Source of the DNA: Seongchinamella unica
GTDB lineage: Bacteria; Pseudomonadota; Gammaproteobacteria; Pseudomonadales; Halieaceae
Assembly: GCF_004354085.1 (NCBI RefSeq)
Contig: NZ_SMSE01000004.1
Location: 372,001 to 436,000, forward strand
Direction of reading: 5' to 3'
DNA: 64,000 nt
Below, in pieces: positions 9,038 through 17,801 of this stretch (positions are counted from its first letter, which is position 1; each line of letters starts with the position of its first letter). Under the pieces are notes generated by a model. The model was not told where the DNA came from, ran no database searches, and saw only the letters and a list, made by a program, of their open reading frames with translations. The translations under genes were made by a program, and so were the position numbers.

Positions 9038-10546
9038 TTGGATGCCGAACAACAAGATCCTCTTCCCGATGGCAGCCTGCTGGCGGCTATCGATCTGGGC
9101 AGCAACTCCTTTCACCTCATTATTGCCAAGACCGAGCACGGAGAAATGCGCCCGGTGGAAGTACTGGCGGAAAAAGTTCAGCTCGGCGCCGGACTGATAG
9201 ACGATCGGCTGACTCAGGAAGCCATTGACCGCGGCCTGGACTGTCTTTCGCGGTTCGCCCAATTGCTGGGTAGCGTTGAACCGCAGAGAATACGCGTGGT
9301 GGGCACCAATGCCCTGCGCCAGGCGGAAAACCGACTCGACTTCACCCTGCCTGCCAGGGAGATCCTCGGCACAAGAGTCGATGTGATTTATGGACGGGAG
9401 GAAGCCCGCCTGGTGTACCTCGGCGTGGCGCACACCCTGGCGGACGACGCCAACTCCCGGCTGGTTATCGATATCGGCGGCGGCAGTACAGAATTCATCA
9501 TTGGCCAGCGCTTTGAACCGCAGAAACTGGAAAGCCTGCAAATAGGCTGCGTGTCCTTCAGCAGCGACTGTTTCGCCAACGGCGTCATCAGCGCCGGTAA
9601 CTACCAGCGGGCCTATAACCGGGCCCGGCTGGAAACCTCGCAGATTCGCTATCGATACGGTGCCGAACACTGGGCTGAATGTGTCGGCTCTTCCGGCACC
9701 CTGAACGCTATTGAGTCGATCGTCGTGGTAAACGGCTGGAGCGAAACCGGCATCACCCGCAAGGCGCTGGTCAAGCTGGAGAAAAAGCTGCTCAAATTCG
9801 GCCACTTCGACGAGATAAAGCTGAATGGCCTGAACGAGAGCCGGCGCAACGTCATTGTCGCCGGTGTTGCCATCACCAGTGCCCTGTTCGACATTCTCGG
9901 TATTGAGCAGATGCGCACTTCCAAGGGCGCTCTGCGGGAAGGCGTCATCTACGACCTGATGGGCAGGCTGAGTCATGAGGACGTACGCGAACGCACGGTC
10001 AACGCTTTGGTACAACGCTATGCTGCCGATGAGCCCACGGCGGCCATCGTCGAGCGGCGCTGCGCCACGTTTTTCTCCGCGACCCGCGGCAGTTGGGAGC
10101 TGGAAAACGAAGACTGGGAACTACTGCACTGGGCGGCGCGCACCCACGAGATCGGCATGGCAATCTCCCACAAGCACTTTAACCGTCACACGGCCTACCT
10201 GCTGCGCAATGCCGACCTGCCGGGCTTCTCCCAGGAGGAACAGGAACAACTGGCTATCCTGACCGAGGGCCTGCGTGGCAAGATCACCCCTGAGCTGCTC
10301 GTCGGGCTGCCCAAGAGTACTCGCGGTCGCCTGCGCTACCTGCTCACGATCATCCGCCTGGCGGTCTGTTTCAAGCACGTCGAAACGCTGGAGCAACTGC
10401 CCGAGTTTGGTGTGCAGGCAGAGGATGACGTGCTGTCACTGGGCTTCCCTGAAGACTGGCTGGAAGCCCACCCACTGACCCACAGCGAGTTAATGAACCA
10501 GCAGGAATACCTTGGCCGGATCGGCATTGAACTCAATGTCTCCTGA
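9038..10546 (+). CDS. ppx: Ppx/GppA family exopolyphosphatase
   Basis: Processive removal of phosphate from polyphosphate, or hydrolysis of pppGpp in GppA members. The protein has the ASKHA fold opening AAIDLGSNSFHLIIAK, a second phosphate loop VIDIGGGSTEFI near 145 and an HD-like C-terminal region. The frame is open far upstream into the previous gene, with no good ATG. I chose TTG at 9038 because it gives 502 residues and an N-terminal extension of about 14 residues before AAIDLGSNS, as in E. coli Ppx and GppA. The start is therefore uncertain. Ppx versus GppA cannot be settled; ppk is not next to it. It ends three bases from the convergent hydrolase gene. Confidence 0.9.
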   Translation: MDAEQQDPLPDGSLLAAIDLGSNSFHLIIAKTEHGEMRPVEVLAEKVQLGAGLIDDRLTQEAIDRGLDCLSRFAQLLGSVEPQRIRVVGTNALRQAENRLDFTLPAREILGTRVDVIYGREEARLVYLGVAHTLADDANSRLVIDIGGGSTEFIIGQRFEPQKLESLQIGCVSFSSDCFANGVISAGNYQRAYNRARLETSQIRYRYGAEHWAECVGSSGTLNAIESIVVVNGWSETGITRKALVKLEKKLLKFGHFDEIKLNGLNESRRNVIVAGVAITSALFDILGIEQMRTSKGALREGVIYDLMGRLSHEDVRERTVNALVQRYAADEPTAAIVERRCATFFSATRGSWELENEDWELLHWAARTHEIGMAISHKHFNRHTAYLLRNADLPGFSQEEQEQLAILTEGLRGKITPELLVGLPKSTRGRLRYLLTIIRLAVCFKHVETLEQLPEFGVQAEDDVLSLGFPEDWLEAHPLTHSELMNQQEYLGRIGIELNVS

Positions 10547-10548
10547 TC

Positions 10549-11526
10549 TCAGGAGCTCAGGCCGGCGATTTCCTCAAGGTACTCCAGCAAAATCCGGTTA
10601 ACCGCATCAGAGGCTTCCAGTTGCACCATGTGGCCGGCACCGGGAATCATCCGCACCTGCCTCAGGTCGGGGAAAATCGCCCGCATCTGGCTGATGGGGT
10701 CGTCGCCGTGAAAGCCTTCGAGGTCCACATCATGCTCGCTCCCCAGGAAATAGGCCGGCACTTCGCTTTGCACGACCTCGTAGGGTTTGCGCTGGGCCCA
10801 TTTGATATCCATGGATCGATACCAGTTGAGACCGCCGGTAAAACCACTGCGACTGTATTCGCTGACAAAGAACTCCAGTTCCAACTCGGATAGCCAGGGC
10901 CAGGGCAGCGCAGGGGGCTCTTCCATGGCGTCGATATAGGAGGTACCGGGAGGGTGCTTGAAACAGTCGAAGTAGTTGCCGGCACCGCTCAGGGTATGAA
11001 ACACCTTGTGCAGGAAACGCCGTGGCTCGGCCGCCAGTTCCCGGTCCGCCCGCGGCGGCACCCGAAAATATTCGATGTGCAGAAAGTGTTGCTCTCCCAT
11101 TCGCCGGTATTCAGTCAGCGGTGACTCCCCGGGATTGTGGGGCGCCGCCGGGTTTTCAAGACCGATAACAGCACGCACCCGCTGTGGATGCCTGAGGGCC
11201 AGGTCATAAATGGCAAAGGCGCCAAAATCCAGCCCGGCGAACACCGCCCGTTCAATCTTCAGGTGGTCAAGAAGCCCGAGCAAATCACCGGTGATGTGGT
11301 CTATGTCGTAGGCCTCGGGCTCCCCGGGCGCGTCAGTCTGCCCCATGCCACGCATGTCCGGGGCTATCACCCGATAGCCGGCACTGGCCAGCGCGCTAAT
11401 CTGGCGATGCCAGCTGAACCAGAGATGGGGAAAGCCATGGCACAGAACCACCGGCATACCACTACCCTGCTCCACGTAGTGCACGCGGATACCATTGATG
11501 GCAGCCGTATGATGCGTCCAGTTCAT
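10549..11526 (-). CDS. Alpha/beta hydrolase, epoxide-hydrolase-like
   Basis: Cytoplasmic alpha/beta hydrolase of 325 residues. Visible are the oxyanion motif HGFPHLWFSWHRQI near 30-43, RVIAPDMRGMGQTDAP near 53, the nucleophile elbow AGLDFGAFAIYDLALRHP near 96-113 where Asp takes the nucleophile place as in epoxide hydrolases, an acid region around SEHDVDLEGF and the catalytic His in GAGHMVQLEASD near 300. Aspartate as nucleophile argues against an esterase; haloalkane dehalogenase remains an alternative. It stands alone on the minus strand between ppx and the amtB-glnK pair. Confidence 0.85.
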   Translation of the reverse strand: MNWTHHTAAINGIRVHYVEQGSGMPVVLCHGFPHLWFSWHRQISALASAGYRVIAPDMRGMGQTDAPGEPEAYDIDHITGDLLGLLDHLKIERAVFAGLDFGAFAIYDLALRHPQRVRAVIGLENPAAPHNPGESPLTEYRRMGEQHFLHIEYFRVPPRADRELAAEPRRFLHKVFHTLSGAGNYFDCFKHPPGTSYIDAMEEPPALPWPWLSELELEFFVSEYSRSGFTGGLNWYRSMDIKWAQRKPYEVVQSEVPAYFLGSEHDVDLEGFHGDDPISQMRAIFPDLRQVRMIPGAGHMVQLEASDAVNRILLEYLEEIAGLSS

Positions 11527-11631
11527 CCCGCCATGATCACAGGCAGGCTCGATTGCTCACCCCGTCGCCACTCTCGGCCACAGCGGCGCAAGCCGGGGTC
11601 CACATCGAGGGAGACAGGGGCGCGACCGGGC

Positions 11632-12936
11632 TCACAAATCGTAGCCGCGCTCGTCGTGCAGCACCAGGTCCAGACCCTGGGTCTCTTCATCTGCATCGAC
11701 CCGCAGGCCAACCAGCAAATCCACGACCTTGAGGATGGCCCAGGTCACGACCGCCGTATAAGCGAACGTGGATGCAACCCCTGTCGCCTGGACCAGCAAC
11801 TGCCCGCCAATGCTGTCGATACCGTCGGAGAACCCGTTGCCGCTGAATATCCCCAACTGGGTCGAACAGAAGATACCCGCCAACAGCGTTCCGAGAATGC
11901 CACCCACACCGTGCACGGGAAACACGTCCAGGCTGTCATCGATCTTGAGGGTGTTCTTGATCCAGTTGGTCGCGAAGTAACAGACCACACCCGCGCTCAG
12001 GCCGATGACCACCGCCGCCGCCGGACCCACTGAACCGGATGCCGGGGTTATCGTTCCCAGGCCGGCCACCATGCCGGTGACGATACCCAGTACCGAGGGC
12101 TTGCCGTGACGAATCCACTCCATCGTCATCCACGCCAGGGAACCGGCAGAGGCTGACAGGTGGGTGACCAGCATGGCCATGGCGGCACTGTTGTCTGCCG
12201 CCACCGCAGAGCCGGCATTGAAGCCAAACCATCCCACCCACAGCATGCCAGCACCGGCAACAGTGAGGGTAAGATTGTGCGGAGGCATGGCGACAGTGCC
12301 AAAGCCTCGACGGGGCCCCATAAACATCGCCGCGACCAGCGCAGCGACGGCGGCTGTAATATGCACCACGGTGCCACCGGCGAAATCCTGCAATCCCATC
12401 GCGCCAAGCCAGCCGCCACCCCAGACCCAGTGGCAGACAGGCGCGTAGACAAGCAGCAGCCACACAGCACTGAATAACAGCATGGCCGAGAAGCGCATAC
12501 GCTCGGCGAAAGCGCCGACGATCAGCGCGGGCGTGATAATGGCAAAGGTCATCTGGAAAATGGCAAATAACGTCGAGGGAATGCTGCCGTTGAGGCTATC
12601 CATGGTCATCGAGGCAAAAAATACGTTGCCAAAGTCACCAATAAAGGGGCCCTGGGTCACGCCGTCAGAACCAAACGCGATGGTATAGCCCAGCGCAAAC
12701 CACAGCAGCGACATCAGGCAAGTCAGGGCAAAACATTGCATCAGCACCGACAGTACGTTCTTGGCTCTGACCAGCCCGCTGTAAAACAGCGACAGGCCCG
12801 GTATCGTCATAAACAGCACCAGAGCCGTGGCTGTCAGGATCCAGGCAGTATCAGCCTGATTCAGTTCCTGGGCACTTGCCTGGGTCGATACCAGGCTGGC
12901 AACCGCCAGCAGGCCCGCTCGTTGAAGGTTTTTCAT
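11632..12936 (-). CDS. amtB: Ammonium transporter
   Basis: Inner-membrane ammonium channel of 434 residues with a signal-peptide-like N-terminus ending ASAQELNQADTAW and eleven predicted membrane segments. Family marks are FYSGLVRAKNVLSV near 52, the twin-histidine positions in GGTVVHITAAVAAL (about 174) and FPVHGVGGILGTLLAG (about 326), and the conserved PHNLTLTVAGAGMLWVGWFGFN stretch. The gene lies 13 bp after glnK on the same strand, the near-universal pairing by which GlnK plugs the channel when nitrogen is sufficient. The C-terminal tail RVDADEETQGLDLVLHDERG is the usual GlnK-contact region. Confidence 0.97.
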   Translation of the reverse strand: MKNLQRAGLLAVASLVSTQASAQELNQADTAWILTATALVLFMTIPGLSLFYSGLVRAKNVLSVLMQCFALTCLMSLLWFALGYTIAFGSDGVTQGPFIGDFGNVFFASMTMDSLNGSIPSTLFAIFQMTFAIITPALIVGAFAERMRFSAMLLFSAVWLLLVYAPVCHWVWGGGWLGAMGLQDFAGGTVVHITAAVAALVAAMFMGPRRGFGTVAMPPHNLTLTVAGAGMLWVGWFGFNAGSAVAADNSAAMAMLVTHLSASAGSLAWMTMEWIRHGKPSVLGIVTGMVAGLGTITPASGSVGPAAAVVIGLSAGVVCYFATNWIKNTLKIDDSLDVFPVHGVGGILGTLLAGIFCSTQLGIFSGNGFSDGIDSIGGQLLVQATGVASTFAYTAVVTWAILKVVDLLVGLRVDADEETQGLDLVLHDERGYDL

Positions 12937-12949
12937 TATTCTGCCTCTT

Positions 12950-13288
12950 CTAAAGTGCGTCTTCCCCGGTTTCGCCGGTACGAATCCTGATCCCCTCCTG
13001 CAGGGGGGTCACAAATATTTTGCCATCGCCGATCTTGCCGGTGCTGGCGGCCCTGCACACCGCATCTATGGCGTCGTCAAGTTCCCCATCACTCAGGGCA
13101 ATCTGGATTTTGATCTTTGGCTGGAACTCAACCCGGTATTCGGCCCCCCGATAAAGCTCGGTGTGACCTTTCTGGCGCCCGTATCCCTTGACTTCGTCCA
13201 CAGTCATACCGGCAATGCCCATCTCCTGCAGGGCCTCCCGGACATCGTCCAGTTTGAAGGGCTTGATGATCGCGGTCATCATCTTCAT
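12950..13288 (-). CDS. glnK: Nitrogen regulatory PII protein
   Basis: Trimeric PII signal protein that senses 2-oxoglutarate and ATP/ADP and controls AmtB. Starting at the ATG at 13288 gives 112 residues, the exact length of E. coli GlnB, and puts the T-loop tyrosine of GHTELYRGAEY at position 51, the uridylylation site. This ATG is preceded by GAGGTG six bases away; an upstream in-frame GTG at 13297 is less likely. TGKIGDGKIFV near 82 is the B-loop nucleotide site. By sequence it is close to GlnB, but the linked amtB supports calling it glnK. A sigma-54-like promoter lies just upstream. Confidence 0.96.
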   Translation of the reverse strand: MKMMTAIIKPFKLDDVREALQEMGIAGMTVDEVKGYGRQKGHTELYRGAEYRVEFQPKIKIQIALSDGELDDAIDAVCRAASTGKIGDGKIFVTPLQEGIRIRTGETGEDAL

Positions 13289-13323
13289 CGGTTTCACCTC
13301 GTTTTATTATTGTCCGTTCGTGG

Positions 13324-13337
13324 GCAAGCACGTTGCC
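13324..13337 (-). promoter_or_regulatory. Sigma-54-type promoter for glnK-amtB
   Basis: On the minus strand the bases GGCAACGTGCTTGC have GG and GC separated by exactly ten bases and carry the TTGC element of the -12 box. The site ends 35 bases before the glnK ATG, leaving room for a start site and a short leader. NtrC-activated sigma-54 control of glnK-amtB is well established in gammaproteobacteria; I did not identify clear NtrC enhancer sites. Confidence 0.55.
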
Positions 13338-13565
13338 GCGCTCATCGATATCGGCGCAGGCCGAACACGAAGGCCAAATCCTGCCACAAGATGAAGCAGA
13401 TTTTAAGATAACCCGTCCCCTTTTCTTGCGCGGGCAAGCACCGGAGCACCATGCGGGTTTCGCGGTAGGCCATTTCAGACCCGGTGCCGGCCAGCAGCGC
13501 CAGCACGTGCATCCCTCGGCACATCGTGGTATCACTAGCGCCCTGTATCAACTCCGGGTCACCTC

Positions 13566-14981
13566 ATGAAGCCGTTTTTTCACCTGCTGATTGCCTGTTC
13601 ACTGCTGATTGCCGGCATTGCGCGTTCCCAGGTGCCGGGCACCCTGTCAGGAACCCCCGCCGATGACCAGCGCAGGAACGTCATTCTCATCATCGGAGAC
13701 GGCATGGACGAGCACCAGATCACCATTGCCCGCAACTACCTGAAAGGCGCCACCGGGAAGCTGACACTGGACAAACTGCCACTGCGCAGTGTTTCGCAGG
13801 TACTGAGCATTGAGGACCAGATCAACGGCAACCCGATCTATGTGGCCGATTCTGCCAACACCGCGACCAGCATGGCCACGGGTGTCGTCACCAGCCGGGG
13901 CAGACTGGCGACAACTGCCGGCAGCGACCAGGACATTCCGACGATAGCCGAACTGGCAATTCGCGCTGGCTACCGCGCCGGTATGGTCACTTCCGCCAGT
14001 GTTACCGACGCCACAACGGCTGCCTTCGCCACCCATATCAGCTATCGCATGTGCGAAAACCCTGAGCTTGTCGAGCGTATCGAGTACAACGGAATATATC
14101 TGGGAGGCTGCCCACAGGATGCGCGCAAGAACGGCGGTCCGGGTGCTATCTCGGAGCAGTTGGCCGATTCCCCCCTGCATGTCATTCTCGGCGGCGGCAG
14201 CAAACATTTCACAGTGATGGCGGAAGGGCAGGACAAAACCGTGCTGGACCTGGCTCAAGACAACGGTTTCCAGATTGTGAGAACGCCTGCCGAGCTGGCA
14301 ACGGCGACCTCCGGCGGGCGACTGTTGGGACTATTCTCCGACAGTACGATGCCGGTGCGCTTGCAGGGAGAAAACGGCCGGACCGCGGAACAGCCGGAGC
14401 CCAGTCTGCTCAACAGGGTGCACGAGTACCTTGGGGAGGTTGCCCTGCCCGACATCATGACCTGCGAGCCCAACCCCGAATTTTCCGCCATGCCGACACT
14501 CAGGGAAATGACCGACGCCGCGCTGGAGCACCTGTCCACTGACAATCGCCGGGGCTTTTTCCTGATGGTGGAATCAGCGTCGATCGACAAGCAGTCCCAC
14601 GAGCGTAAGCCCTGTGGATCCATTGGCGAAGTGGAGCAACTCGATGAAGCCCTGGACAGTGCCCTTGCCTTCGCCCGTAGACACCGGAACACGCTGATTC
14701 TGGTCACCGCGGACCACTCCCAGGCGGCCCAGTTAATTCCCCACGTCAGCCTGTTTGCCCGCTACCCGATCCCCATTTACACCCCTGGTTACCTGGCACG
14801 CATCGCCACCCCTGAAGGCGGTGTGATGGATGTTAACTACGCCACCAGCACTTTCATGATGGAAGAACATACGGGGGCCGCGGTCCCCCTGTTCGCAAAT
14901 TCAGCGGGCAAGGGCAAAGTGCCGAGCTATGTCACCCAGCCGGAAATCTTCAACATCATGAAAGCGTACCTGAAACTGTAG
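13566..14981 (+). CDS. Alkaline phosphatase, exported
   Basis: Periplasmic phosphomonoesterase of the alkaline phosphatase (PF00245) superfamily, 471 residues. An N-terminal signal peptide of about 21 residues ends near GIARSQ. The metal site NVILIIGDGMDEHQ lies near 38-51, the nucleophile Ser sits in VADSANTATSMATG near 98-108, and the C-terminal metal ligands appear in VESASIDKQSH (about 337) and LVTADHSQA (about 379). Length is close to E. coli PhoA (471). Stand-alone gene convergent with gspB, only three bases between the ends. I see no clear Pho box in the preceding 260 bases. Confidence 0.92.
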   Translation: MKPFFHLLIACSLLIAGIARSQVPGTLSGTPADDQRRNVILIIGDGMDEHQITIARNYLKGATGKLTLDKLPLRSVSQVLSIEDQINGNPIYVADSANTATSMATGVVTSRGRLATTAGSDQDIPTIAELAIRAGYRAGMVTSASVTDATTAAFATHISYRMCENPELVERIEYNGIYLGGCPQDARKNGGPGAISEQLADSPLHVILGGGSKHFTVMAEGQDKTVLDLAQDNGFQIVRTPAELATATSGGRLLGLFSDSTMPVRLQGENGRTAEQPEPSLLNRVHEYLGEVALPDIMTCEPNPEFSAMPTLREMTDAALEHLSTDNRRGFFLMVESASIDKQSHERKPCGSIGEVEQLDEALDSALAFARRHRNTLILVTADHSQAAQLIPHVSLFARYPIPIYTPGYLARIATPEGGVMDVNYATSTFMMEEHTGAAVPLFANSAGKGKVPSYVTQPEIFNIMKAYLKL

Positions 14982-14984
14982 GGA

Positions 14985-15806
14985 CTACAGGTTGACCCAG
15001 CTGTTGAGGGCGCGCAATCGAAACTCAGTGCCGCGGTAATCGAGGACCACCGAATCGGGCAGGATTTCCTCCACCTTGACACCGGAGGCGGGGCTGCCTC
15101 CCACCTTTAATTCCTTGCCATTGAGCACCACGACGGACTGGCCCGGCCGGCCTGAAAAGTCGTGCCGCTGGTAGAATATGCTGGGAATGGCGTCCTTGGT
15201 CTGCTGCGACAGTTCGGTAATAAACGGCGCCGGATGCTCCGCCAGTCTCGCGTTCTCCAGTTCATCCTCCGCCCGGTGCACCAGCGTCCCGATATCCACG
15301 CCGGTCTCTTCGACTATCGTTCCACTCTCGGCCGCCGCCGCTGGGGACGGGGCCGCTGGCTCCGCCTGCACCGATGCATCCGGTGGCTGGCGATAGAGGG
15401 AGGACACGTCCTCACTGCTGTTGCCACGGGCCGCAGGCCGGATCTCCGCAGGGGCCTCAGCCGGCAGTTTTTCCCCGGGGCTGGCCTCCGGCGCCACCGG
15501 TGCAGGTACAGGTTTTGCCATGGCGGCCTCAGGCACAGGCAGAGCCCGTGTTACAGCCGGTTGCGTAGCCTCGACGCCGGCGGCAACCACCGGTTCATCA
15601 ACCGGGGCGACCGCGGCAGGGTCAGAAAGTCCGACACGATCCCACAGCAACCAGGCAATGACCGACAGGGCCAGCAGCAGGGCCACAACCAGCCCCGGAG
15701 AGCGGCCGGGACGACCGCCGTCGGCGTACTCATGTCGAGTCACCAGGGTCGGCACCTCATCCTGCTCGGTCCGTGACCGATTCAGCGCATCCAGAATCAA
15801 CGACAC
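14985..15806 (-). CDS. gspB: Type II secretion accessory protein GspB
   Basis: Inner-membrane partner of GspA that helps move the GspD secretin to the outer membrane. The start is taken as GTG at 15806, because SLILDALNRSRTEQ right after it matches the canonical GspB N-terminus and GGGGA precedes it; the frame is open 23 codons further. One membrane segment (VVALLLALSVIAWLLW) follows about residue 40, then a long Pro/Ala-rich periplasmic linker and a C-terminal T2SSB domain with SIFYQRHDFSGRPGQSVVVLNG. Predicted length is 273 residues. It sits 13 bases after gspA on the same strand. Confidence 0.88.
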   Translation of the reverse strand: MSLILDALNRSRTEQDEVPTLVTRHEYADGGRPGRSPGLVVALLLALSVIAWLLWDRVGLSDPAAVAPVDEPVVAAGVEATQPAVTRALPVPEAAMAKPVPAPVAPEASPGEKLPAEAPAEIRPAARGNSSEDVSSLYRQPPDASVQAEPAAPSPAAAAESGTIVEETGVDIGTLVHRAEDELENARLAEHPAPFITELSQQTKDAIPSIFYQRHDFSGRPGQSVVVLNGKELKVGGSPASGVKVEEILPDSVVLDYRGTEFRLRALNSWVNL

Positions 15807-15819
15807 TTGCAAGTCCCCA

Positions 15820-17502
15820 TTATCCTTCGCCCCCCCTTGCCTGCAACGCGGCGCGGGCATCGCTGGCGGACACATCGATGCCCAGCTCGCTGTTCAGTTT
15901 CAGCAGTGTTTGCACGCCAACCACACCGTCTGCCTCCAGGCCACTATCACGCTGAAAAATCATGACCCGTTGTTTCAGTGCCTGGTTAAAGCGATCGCCT
16001 GCGAGCGCCTGTGGCTGTCCGTCCAGTTGCGCAAAGAGCCGGGCTACCTCGGCGACAGCGGCACTCCGGTCGCCCAGGGACAGCGGGCGATCAAAATCAG
16101 CGGGCGGCTGCCAGAGCAGCCGGTAGCCACCCGTCCACAGGGGGCCAAGCGCTGACAGCGGAACCGCAACCGCCCCCGCTTCCCAACCCACCCAGGCGTG
16201 ATTACCCTCAATGCCCAGCAAAATCACCCCGGCGGCAAAGCGCTCGGGCGTTACCACATCCAGCAGCAAGGGGCGCGCCTGCGAGACAAGCTCGTCCCAG
16301 GTCCTTGCCTCAGACTGCACGCAGGCGAGTTCGCCAGCGGGATCCTGGCAAATCTTTTCCGGCAGCGGGCGGTCACTGTGCAGAGACCAGAACAGCGAAG
16401 CCCCCTCCTGCGGCGGCAGTAACCAGTCTGCGCTGGCAGGCGCTTCTGCTGCCCCTGCAACCACACTGGCCGCTGCAGATGGCACAGGACCGGGCGCCAC
16501 CGTTGCCGTCCCGGTCGATGGTTCAGCGGGGGTGGGAGCTGCCGCCAGTCGTGCCATCGACGAAGTGCCAGGCTCTGCGAAGGTGTTAATCTGCTGCTCA
16601 GGCTGCAGGCCCCACCAGGCGGCCAGGGCGCCCATTAACACCAGGGCAGCGAGGGCCCAGGGCCAGCGCGAAGCCTGCTTGATTCCCTCCTCCCCCAGTA
16701 CCTCCCGGGCGGCAATGCGCAGGGTAGCCCTGTCGGCCCGGTGCTTGTTCCGCCCGTAGGCGCCCAGCATTACCCGGTCGCACAGCACATTGATCAGCCG
16801 CGGTATACCGCGAGTACGCCGGTAGATACCCCGTACTACCGATGGTGGGAAAATAACCCTGTCCGCCGGCATGCCGGCGACCTGCAGGCGATGATTGATG
16901 TAGGCCGCGGTCTCCGCCTGATTGAGCGGCCCGAGGTTGTAACGTGCGGTGATCCGCTGGTTGAGCTGGCGCAGCTCCGGGCGGGCCAGCAACTGGGCCA
17001 GTTCGGGCTGGCCGATCAGGATGATCTGCAACAGTTTTTCACTGTTGGTCTCCAGGTTGGTCAACAGGCGAATCTGCTCCAGCACCTCGAAATCCAGGTG
17101 CTGGGCCTCGTCAATCATCAACACGGTTTTACGGCCGCGGGCATGGTTGTCCAGCAGGTAGCTGTGCAGGGCGTCGGTCAGCGTCTTCAGGGTCTGTCGA
17201 TCTTCGTCGTATTCGATACCCAGTTCATCACAGGCAGTGGCCAGCAATTCCACCGCATTCAGGGCCGGGTTCAGGATAATTGCGATGTCGGTGTCGTGGG
17301 GAAGTTGTTCCAGCAGACAGCGATTGATGGTCGTCTTGCCGGTGCCCACCTCGCCGGTCAGCAGTATGAAGCCGCCGCCTGCCCCAACGCCGTAAAGCAG
17401 GTGTGCAAGCGCATCCCGGTGCCGTGCGCTCATAAACAGGTAGCGCGGATTGACGGCAATCGAGAACGGTGCTTCGTTAAGGCCAAAGTACTGGTGGTAC
17501 AT
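15820..17502 (-). CDS. gspA: GspA/ExeA-type ATPase with peptidoglycan-binding domain
   Basis: Cytoplasmic AAA+ ATPase joined by one membrane segment to a periplasmic region; acts with GspB in secretin assembly across peptidoglycan. The chosen ATG at 17502 begins MYHQYFGLNEAPFSIAVNPR, as in ExeA; the frame is open 12 more codons. Walker A GEVGTGKTT lies near 46-54 and Walker B TVLMIDEAQHLD near 126. A membrane segment (WALAALVLMGALAAWW) is near 283, and a C-terminal peptidoglycan-binding domain includes FQRDSGLEADGVVGVQTLLKL. Total 560 residues. The other T2SS genes are not in the window, as is common for this pair. Confidence 0.93.
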   Translation of the reverse strand: MYHQYFGLNEAPFSIAVNPRYLFMSARHRDALAHLLYGVGAGGGFILLTGEVGTGKTTINRCLLEQLPHDTDIAIILNPALNAVELLATACDELGIEYDEDRQTLKTLTDALHSYLLDNHARGRKTVLMIDEAQHLDFEVLEQIRLLTNLETNSEKLLQIILIGQPELAQLLARPELRQLNQRITARYNLGPLNQAETAAYINHRLQVAGMPADRVIFPPSVVRGIYRRTRGIPRLINVLCDRVMLGAYGRNKHRADRATLRIAAREVLGEEGIKQASRWPWALAALVLMGALAAWWGLQPEQQINTFAEPGTSSMARLAAAPTPAEPSTGTATVAPGPVPSAAASVVAGAAEAPASADWLLPPQEGASLFWSLHSDRPLPEKICQDPAGELACVQSEARTWDELVSQARPLLLDVVTPERFAAGVILLGIEGNHAWVGWEAGAVAVPLSALGPLWTGGYRLLWQPPADFDRPLSLGDRSAAVAEVARLFAQLDGQPQALAGDRFNQALKQRVMIFQRDSGLEADGVVGVQTLLKLNSELGIDVSASDARAALQARGGEG

Positions 17503-17569
17503 GGGCGCCATTATGCACCAAGGACCGGTGGAATACATTGTTCACAAGCTGTCTATACGCTAACTTGCC

Positions 17570-17749
17570 ATGTCCAATATCAGCGCAGGCTGTCTGATGC
17601 CTCAGTACAGACGCCATGTTTACCTGACGGTGGATTCCCCGGTGGGACCCCTGTATCTTGCCTATGATCGTAGCGAGAATTCACAGGGCGCTGTGTACCT
17701 GTCCCTGAGTTGGTCGTTCCTGAACAATCCGTTGCGGATGAAACGCTGA
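17570..17749 (+). pseudogene. 59-codon ORF resembling C-terminal beta-strand of a patatin/BamA-type outer membrane protein
   Basis: A short open frame starting at ATG 17570. Its middle, DSPVGPLYLAYDRSENSQGA followed by VYLSLSWSF, looks like the last two beta-strands of the barrel domain found at the end of patatin-like and BamA-superfamily proteins (pattern S-P-x-G-P-x-x-L-x-x-x, then a final strand ending in aromatic F). No upstream remainder of such a gene is present; the preceding sequence is the gspA promoter region. It may be a gene remnant or a real small protein. Recognition is from pattern only. Confidence 0.35.
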
Positions 17750-17801
17750 AACGGACCATACCCGACGATCCGGCACCCGACAGACGTAAAAGCAGGCAAG
17801 C

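Noticed and set aside
11137-12033. 298-codon plus-strand ORF
   Set aside because: Antisense to the hydrolase and amtB genes; low-complexity translation with no recognisable domain.
16741-17667. 308-codon plus-strand ORF
   Set aside because: Antisense to gspA, which has Walker motifs on the other strand.
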